Positions 7,476 to 11,735 of a stretch of DNA of 11,735 nt are shown here, piece after piece. The stretch comes from Sulfurimonas sp. UBA6014. GTDB lineage: Bacteria > Campylobacterota > Campylobacteria > Campylobacterales > Sulfurimonadaceae. Position 1 is the first letter of the stretch, and each line of letters starts with the position of its first letter. Position numbers and translations under genes: made by a program. The notes under the pieces were generated by a model. That model saw only the letters and a program-made list of their open reading frames with translations. It was not told the origin of the DNA and did not search any database. The stretch covers positions 1 to 11,735 of the forward strand of contig DJAA01000074.1 in the NCBI GenBank assembly GCA_002428085.1, in the 5' to 3' direction.

Positions 7476-7484
7476 AATACAGTT

Positions 7485-7559
7485 GGCCCCATCGTCTAGC
7501 GGTAAGGATCTACGGTTTTCATCCGTATTACAGGAGTTCAAATCTCCTTGGGGTCACCA
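7485..7559 (+). tRNA. tRNA-Glu (anticodon UUC)
   Basis: Complete 75-base cloverleaf with encoded CCA. Acceptor GGCCCCA pairs with TGGGGTC (one G-T wobble). The D arm is the GTCTAGCGGTAAGGA type usual for tRNA-Glu. The anticodon stem TACGG/CCGTA holds loop TTTTCAT with anticodon TTC, and the T arm is AGGAG-TTCAAAT-CTCCT. No clear intrinsic terminator follows, only T-runs near 7612-7625 without a stem. Confidence 0.95.
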
Positions 7560-7701
7560 CTCTAAATATCATAACTATCTTGCTTTTAAATCTTAATTTT
7601 TACATGGTCATTTTTTTTATTTTTTAAACAACTATTCATTAAACTTTTAACCAGCCTAATTCGCTAAAACTCCCTTACTCTTTTTAAAAATACTCGTAAT
7701 C

Positions 7702-7730
7702 TTGTGGTGTTTTTTATAATTTTTTACAAT
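7702..7730 (+). promoter_or_regulatory. Candidate promoter of the receptor-cyclase operon
   Basis: In the AT-rich 240-base stretch after tRNA-Glu, TATAAT occurs at 7715-7720 and TACAAT at 7725-7730; the latter has a weak TTGTGG 17 bases upstream. Either would give a 5' leader of about 65-80 bases. High T content makes chance matches likely. I see no binding site for a known regulator such as Fur. Confidence 0.35.
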
Positions 7731-7799
7731 TGTTTTCAAGCTAAAAATAAGTTTTTTAAGTGTATCCTTGTATGAATTTTTCAAATAATAAGGTTTTTC

Positions 7800-9662
7800 T
7801 TGAAGTTACTTTTTCTTTACTTTTTCTTTGGAGTTCTTCTTATCGCACAAGAAGAAAATATTGATGATTTGCTCTCCCAATACCACCAAGCAAGTGAACT
7901 TTCATACCAAACTGCAGAAAATAAATCTGGACATGTCATTATCTTTAGCCGCTCTGACTTGGACACGATGCAAGCGTACACACTCAATGATGTACTTAAA
8001 ACACTTAAAATGTTTACACTCAAAAACACCTCTTTTGGTTCGAGTACACTTATAAAAACCCCTTATTCACAAAATTCTACGTCTTCTATAAAAATCTACA
8101 TCAACTCTCATGAAGTGACCTCCTTAACCTCAGGGACAGGAATTGCGCAGTTTGGGCAGATGGGGCTTAACCATATTGATCACATCGAAGTTTACCAAGC
8201 ATCTGATGCTATCGCTTTTCATGGAGAACCTGAAAGTATGGTTATCAAACTCTACACGAAAGACCCTTCACGCGAAAATGCGACAGTTATTCAAAGTTCA
8301 CTCGATTCTCAAGGTGGAGGAAGAGGACAAATCATCGAAGCACAAAGCTTTGGCGATCACTCTTATCTTGTCAATGTAGACATGAGCGCTCACAAGTATA
8401 ACAAAGAGAAAAATCAAAACGAGAAAGAGCTCTCAAGAGATGGAATGCGAGGACAACTTTACTTTAACTTTGCCAAAAAAGATGACTATCTTCTTGAGGG
8501 TGGCTTTTCAAAAGAGAAGAGTGATATTTTTAATGGCTTTGCTCAAGATATAGAAGGTGGAGACATCACCTCAAACTACAACTATATACAACTTACCAAA
8601 TATCTCCCTTCTCAAACACAACTGATTATCTCTGGCCTTTATGAAAAGATCAATGTCGCAAGCAACGATGCTGTTAATATACCTCTTTTTGATGGCTCCC
8701 CAAGCACAAATCTTCATGTCAACACAGGCTCTTACGCTTATGATATTTTGCTCCAAAAACACCATAACTTTGCAAATCATCACTTTTTATTTGGGGCAGA
8801 AGCAAAGCTTAAAACATTTTTTATTGATACATTTAAAAGCGATGGTTTGGAAAAAGAGTACCCATTTGGTCCAAGAAATCTCGATATTTATATGCTTTTT
8901 ATAGAAGACAGCTACGATATCAACGAAAATCATCAACTCATTTTTGGAGGAAAAGCACACTATTATGACAACCATCTTTATGATGCAAAAACAGAAAAAA
9001 TTCTCCGTTTTGCGTATCTTGGCAAACTCTCAGAGGAGTTTTTATTCAAGAGTTTTATCCAAAAAGGGCATGTGTATCCAATTTTTTCACAAACTACTTT
9101 TTCTCCCTTATTTACCCCAAATCCCGATTTAAAGACGGTGGATACACGCATTATTAAAGCAGAGTTACAGTTCATAAAAGAGAATCTTACCCTTACATTT
9201 GGGACAGGAGTATCGAATTCAAAAAATAATATTGTTTTTAACAAAGCATCTCGAATGTATATTAATAACAATAAAAGCTCAGACTTTTCACAGCTCTTTC
9301 TCACTTCAGAGTACAAATTTAATGCACACAATAAACTTATCGCTGAATATTTTAAAGCTTATAAAGAGAATGCATCCTTTACGTCAGATGAAGGTGCACT
9401 TGTACAACTCTTTACAACATTTGGCAAGTTTGACCTCTATAACGAGCTTGTTTATCGCTCCTCTTATACAGGGCTTGATGGCATAAAAATAGACGCAGGA
9501 TATGATTACACCGCAGGAGTAATCTACCACTATGACAAACAACTCAGTATCAAACTTAAAGGTGAAAATATCTTTGACAAAGCGATTGAAACAAGTATAG
9601 ATGGGACAAAAATTCCCACACATGAGCAAAGAGCACTTCTAACTTTGGAGTATATTTTTTAG
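7800..9662 (+). CDS. TonB-dependent-receptor-like outer-membrane protein
   Basis: A 620-residue outer-membrane protein with a short signal peptide (MKLLFLYFFFGVLLIAQ), a plug domain and a beta-barrel. The plug (about 35-155) shows VIIFSRSDLDTMQAYTLNDVLKTL, then SIKIYINSHEV, and IDHIEVYQASDAIAFHGEPESMVIKLYTKD, the normal order of TonB-receptor plug elements. The rest is alternating aromatic/polar beta strands, ending LLTLEYIF with the C-terminal Phe typical of barrels recognised by BAM. I see no clear TonB box in the mature N-terminus (EENIDDLLSQYHQASELS), so transport may not be its role. The start codon is TTG, supported by AAGG 6 bases upstream and by the signal peptide starting there. The stop abuts the next gene (TAGATG). 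Gene order suggests it works with the downstream periplasmic protein and cyclase as a sensor. Confidence 0.85.
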   Translation: MKLLFLYFFFGVLLIAQEENIDDLLSQYHQASELSYQTAENKSGHVIIFSRSDLDTMQAYTLNDVLKTLKMFTLKNTSFGSSTLIKTPYSQNSTSSIKIYINSHEVTSLTSGTGIAQFGQMGLNHIDHIEVYQASDAIAFHGEPESMVIKLYTKDPSRENATVIQSSLDSQGGGRGQIIEAQSFGDHSYLVNVDMSAHKYNKEKNQNEKELSRDGMRGQLYFNFAKKDDYLLEGGFSKEKSDIFNGFAQDIEGGDITSNYNYIQLTKYLPSQTQLIISGLYEKINVASNDAVNIPLFDGSPSTNLHVNTGSYAYDILLQKHHNFANHHFLFGAEAKLKTFFIDTFKSDGLEKEYPFGPRNLDIYMLFIEDSYDINENHQLIFGGKAHYYDNHLYDAKTEKILRFAYLGKLSEEFLFKSFIQKGHVYPIFSQTTFSPLFTPNPDLKTVDTRIIKAELQFIKENLTLTFGTGVSNSKNNIVFNKASRMYINNNKSSDFSQLFLTSEYKFNAHNKLIAEYFKAYKENASFTSDEGALVQLFTTFGKFDLYNELVYRSSYTGLDGIKIDAGYDYTAGVIYHYDKQLSIKLKGENIFDKAIETSIDGTKIPTHEQRALLTLEYIF

Positions 9663-10094
9663 ATGAAAAAGCTTTTTATCCTTCTCTTTTTAATACTTGC
9701 ACTCTTTGCAAATCAAGAAAAAGACCCTATTCAAGCACAGATTTTAGAAAAGATTTTCCAAAATATAAAGTTTAGCAAAGAGATAATCCTTTGGTCTGAC
9801 AACAAAACACTCCTCAAAGAGTTCGAAAAAAAAGGTCGCTTTAAAATAACTGATGATTTTCATGAGGCTACACTTCTTATTGTTGAACAGAAAAAAAATC
9901 TCCCAAAAGAATTCACTCAAAAAATAGTTTTCGTCCTTGACTATAACCTACTAAAGGATATTCCAGAGAGTTTTGGCTCTATGTTTTGGAAAAAAGGGAG
10001 ACCAAATATTGTTTTAATCGAATCTCGCTTTAAAACACATGACATCAAAATTTCAGAAGAACTTAAAATGTATGTTGAGGAAACAATATGGTAA
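9663..10094 (+). CDS. Small periplasmic protein, YfiR/DUF4154-like
   Basis: A 143-residue exported protein: signal peptide about 1-17 (MKKLFILLFLILALFANQ), then one alpha/beta domain. The pattern follows the YfiR family in order: an N-terminal helix (IQAQILEKIFQNI), a strand IILWSDN, ADVLI-like ATLLIVEQ, strand KIVFVLDY, then GSMFWKKGRPNIVLIESRFKTHDIKISEELKMYV, which parallels YfiR's GMI...F.IN...A...GL.IS..LL.LA ending. YfiR is a periplasmic repressor of the diguanylate cyclase YfiN in Pseudomonas. This copy is shorter than usual and has no cysteines, so the disulfides of classical YfiR are absent. It begins directly on the receptor's stop codon with no close ribosome site (GGAG is 12 bases away), so translation is probably coupled. 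It overlaps the cyclase start by 7 bases. The family call is from remembered patterns and moderate. Confidence 0.65.
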   Translation: MKKLFILLFLILALFANQEKDPIQAQILEKIFQNIKFSKEIILWSDNKTLLKEFEKKGRFKITDDFHEATLLIVEQKKNLPKEFTQKIVFVLDYNLLKDIPESFGSMFWKKGRPNIVLIESRFKTHDIKISEELKMYVEETIW

Positions 10095-11239
10095 AGCGCA
10101 AAGAGCTTTTTATCTTTTTTCTTCTCTTTCTTCTTGGGTTGTTTTTTGTTTATGCCTACTTTGAAGTTATCAAAGCAAAAGAGGCGATTTTTGAGCGGAT
10201 AGAACAAAATGAAATTGCACAGATTTCTGATGTTTTAGAAAATATGCAAGGTCCGATACTTGACCATACTACTGAACATCACACGCAAGATTTAATGACT
10301 TTTTTTCAAAATGAAAAACACACGATTGCTTATGAAAAAATGCTCTCCATGATGCTCACATCCGATGTAAAATACTCTTATATTTTGTATAGAGATAAAA
10401 CACAAAAATTTCGCTATTTACTTGACGCATCCAAAACCGATAAAGCTAGTTTCAATCAAAAATTTGACGTCAACGCACCAGAATACAATCTTCTCTATAC
10501 AACAAAAAAACCTCAAATCATTAAGCAACAAGATGTTGAAAATCTCTACATAACTTATTTATACCCTATCATTATTGACGGCACGGTTGTCGCTTTTTTT
10601 AATATTGATTTTACAACAGATATCAAAACTATCATTATAGAAACTATCAAACCCATTGAGACGCTCCTTAGTCTCTTAGCACTCTTTGTTGTCATCTTTG
10701 TAGCTATGACATTGATACAACTTTTCCACTACTTTAGCACGAAAAAAAGAATATTTACGGACCCACTAACAAAAACATTTAACAGAAATTACCTCGAAGA
10801 AATTGGCGCTGTACTCAACCTTGGAAATTACTCTCTTGCGATGCTTGATTTGGATAAATTTAAAAATATTAACGATATTTATGGGCACAAAGGAGGAGAT
10901 TATGTCCTCTCCCATGCAAGCAAAATCATCAAAAATTCTATCCGTGACAATGATATCTTAGTTCGCTATGGCGGAGAGGAATTTTTGCTGCTTATCAACA
11001 ACCGAGGCAACACCAAAATAGATATATGTGAGAGAGTCAGAAGTAACATTGCCAAGGAGAAGTTTATTTATGATGACTATGAGATTAGCGTCACTATCTC
11101 TATTGGTCTACATATTAACCCCTCTCTAGAAAAAAACATGCAAGAGGCGATAAAAATTGCTGACGAGATGCTCTATCATGCGAAAAAAAATGGAAGAAAC
11201 AGAATCTCAATCTACAACGAAGAGAACACTGACAAATAA
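10088..11239 (+). CDS. Membrane diguanylate cyclase with periplasmic sensor domain
   Basis: A 383-residue inner-membrane enzyme predicted to make c-di-GMP from two GTP. Membrane spans at about 7-25 and 191-212 enclose a periplasmic region of about 165 residues that looks like a Cache-type sensor (KYSYILYRDKTQKFRYLLDAS, then YITYLYPIIIDGTVVAFFNIDFTTD). The cytoplasmic GGDEF domain starts at DPLTKTFNRN (225-234), has the metal-binding DLDKFKNIND (254-263), the catalytic GGEEF at 295-299 and a product-inhibition site RDND at 286-289, exactly five residues before it. All key residues are present, so it should be active and feedback-inhibited. Start ATG overlaps the upstream gene by 7 bases and has GAGG(AAA) 7 bases ahead. 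Context suggests that the periplasmic YfiR-like protein controls it. Confidence 0.92.
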   Translation: MVKRKELFIFFLLFLLGLFFVYAYFEVIKAKEAIFERIEQNEIAQISDVLENMQGPILDHTTEHHTQDLMTFFQNEKHTIAYEKMLSMMLTSDVKYSYILYRDKTQKFRYLLDASKTDKASFNQKFDVNAPEYNLLYTTKKPQIIKQQDVENLYITYLYPIIIDGTVVAFFNIDFTTDIKTIIIETIKPIETLLSLLALFVVIFVAMTLIQLFHYFSTKKRIFTDPLTKTFNRNYLEEIGAVLNLGNYSLAMLDLDKFKNINDIYGHKGGDYVLSHASKIIKNSIRDNDILVRYGGEEFLLLINNRGNTKIDICERVRSNIAKEKFIYDDYEISVTISIGLHINPSLEKNMQEAIKIADEMLYHAKKNGRNRISIYNEENTDK

Positions 11240-11253
11240 GTGGTAAAAATAAT

Positions 11254-11292
11254 GGGGTTTAAAAATTTTATCCCCAAAAGAAGGGGATAAAA
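11254..11292 (-). terminator. Hairpin terminator of rpsR, between convergent genes
   Basis: TTTTATCCCC (11266-11275) and GGGGATAAAA (11283-11292) form a perfect 10-bp stem around a 7-base loop. On the minus strand it follows the rpsR stop by one base, and TTTTT follows the stem, so it fits an intrinsic terminator for rpsR. On the plus strand there is no T-run, though the hairpin could still protect the cyclase mRNA end. GGGG at 11254-11257 can pair with the same CCCC, giving an alternative fold. Confidence 0.8.
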
Positions 11293-11293
11293 C

Positions 11294-11557
11294 CTATCTT
11301 AGGTTCTCAAATGGTGCAGTTACAACAGTTTTTCTTGTTACAGTATATGGAACCAAGGCTGCAGCGCGAGCTCTTTTGATAACGATTGCAATCATATCTT
11401 GGTGACGTTTGCAGTTACCTGTTAAACGGCGTGGCATAATTTTATATCTTTCAGAGAGGGAAAAGCGAAGGGCTCCTACATCTTTATAATCCATAAAATC
11501 AACTTTAGCTTCACAATATTTACAAAATCTTTTTTTGTACTTTCTTTTTTCTGACAT
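11294..11557 (-). CDS. rpsR: 30S ribosomal protein S18
   Basis: An 87-residue ribosomal protein of the small-subunit platform, which pairs with S6 and contacts 16S rRNA. The core YKIMPRRLTGNCKRHQDMIAIVIKRARAAALVPY is unmistakable S18. It is the zinc-binding C+ form: C12-x2-C15 near the N-terminus and C49-x2-H52 (GNCKRHQ), as seen in many Campylobacterota. AAAGGG lies 6 bases before the ATG. The window shows a promoter upstream and no ssb directly ahead, unlike the common rpsF-ssb-rpsR order. Confidence 0.97.
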   Translation of the reverse strand: MSEKRKYKKRFCKYCEAKVDFMDYKDVGALRFSLSERYKIMPRRLTGNCKRHQDMIAIVIKRARAAALVPYTVTRKTVVTAPFENLR

Positions 11558-11566
11558 GGGTTTCCC
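11558..11566 (-). promoter_or_regulatory. Small hairpin overlapping the rpsR ribosome site
   Basis: The nine bases just before the start codon read GGG-AAA-CCC, a 3-bp self-complement that includes part of the AAAGGG ribosome site. It is too short to be convincing alone. It might take part in a larger fold that tunes S18 synthesis. Confidence 0.2.
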
Positions 11567-11651
11567 TTTATTTTCATTTTTCAGATAGTTATGTATAGCA
11601 AGTTTTTGTAAACAAGCCTAAAACCTCTTAAAAATGGTATATTTTGAAAGA

Positions 11652-11680
11652 ATTGTAGCAAAAAAAATTTAAAATGTAAA
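11652..11680 (-). promoter_or_regulatory. Promoter of rpsR
   Basis: On the minus strand TTTACA (11680-11675) and TACAAT (11657-11652) are 17 bases apart, and the -10 carries a TGC extension. It predicts a leader of about 88 bases. A second extended -10 (TGC-TATACA) lies nearer the gene, around 11598-11606, but lacks a matching -35. Confidence 0.65.
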
Positions 11681-11735
11681 CTAAATTTGTAAAATAAACT
11701 TTTTTCAAACCAATCGATTGCTTCGTCATGTCTTT

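Noticed and set aside
7560..7625. Intrinsic terminator after tRNA-Glu
   Set aside because: T-runs are present but I find no GC-bearing stem in front of them.
8978..9331. 117-residue open frame on the minus strand inside the receptor gene
   Set aside because: No recognisable domain or ribosome site. The plus-strand barrel protein explains the region.
11584..11735. Open frame on the minus strand upstream of rpsR that enters from the right edge
   Set aside because: It begins with plausible residues (DEAIDWFEKS) but becomes Phe/Leu-rich through the AT-rich promoter region, so it is probably not coding.
1..11735. CRISPR array, insertion sequence or prophage genes
   Set aside because: No regularly spaced direct repeats, transposase, integrase or phage structural motifs were seen in any frame.

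Overview
The window looks like chromosome of a Campylobacterota (Epsilonproteobacteria) species, probably from the Sulfurospirillum/Sulfurimonas/Arcobacter range. The evidence is low-GC DNA, a zinc-binding C+ type ribosomal protein S18, an LPP20-family lipoprotein, a compact Bat operon, and sigma70 promoters read mainly through TATAAT-like -10 boxes. I cannot fix the genus from sequence alone.

Left part (about 144-7140, minus strand): six genes read leftward from 7140. The first three are an aerotolerance (Bat) cluster: BatA (VWA, membrane anchored), a BatB-BatC fusion (VWA plus TPR) and a short BatD-like protein, overlapping by 4 and 20 bases. The usual moxR and DUF58 partners are absent: the region directly upstream holds tRNAs. 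After gaps of 67, 89 and 22-28 bases follow three predicted lipoproteins: one with a TPR-like tail, one with no recognised family, and one with an LPP20 domain. At the extreme left edge a short plus-strand open frame may be the end of a neighbouring gene.

Middle (7141-7799): a divergent promoter region. A perfect-consensus sigma70 promoter with a GC-rich discriminator drives tRNA-Lys(UUU), whose 5' leader starts with a small GNRA-loop hairpin. tRNA-Glu(UUC) follows after a 127-base spacer that contains an imperfect tandem repeat and a palindrome. About 240 AT-rich bases then lead to the next operon.

Right part (7800-11239, plus strand): three tightly packed genes encode a TonB-dependent-receptor-like outer-membrane protein (TTG start), a small periplasmic protein resembling a reduced YfiR/DUF4154, and an inner-membrane diguanylate cyclase with a periplasmic sensor, an intact GGEEF site and an RxxD inhibitory site. 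The order suggests a relay from the outer membrane through the periplasm to cytoplasmic c-di-GMP. This is the most interesting system in the window.

Far right (11254-11735): rpsR (S18) faces left, converging on the cyclase gene across a strong hairpin. It has its own promoter, and ssb/rpsF are not immediately upstream. The last bases may be the start of an interspersed repeat cut by the window edge.
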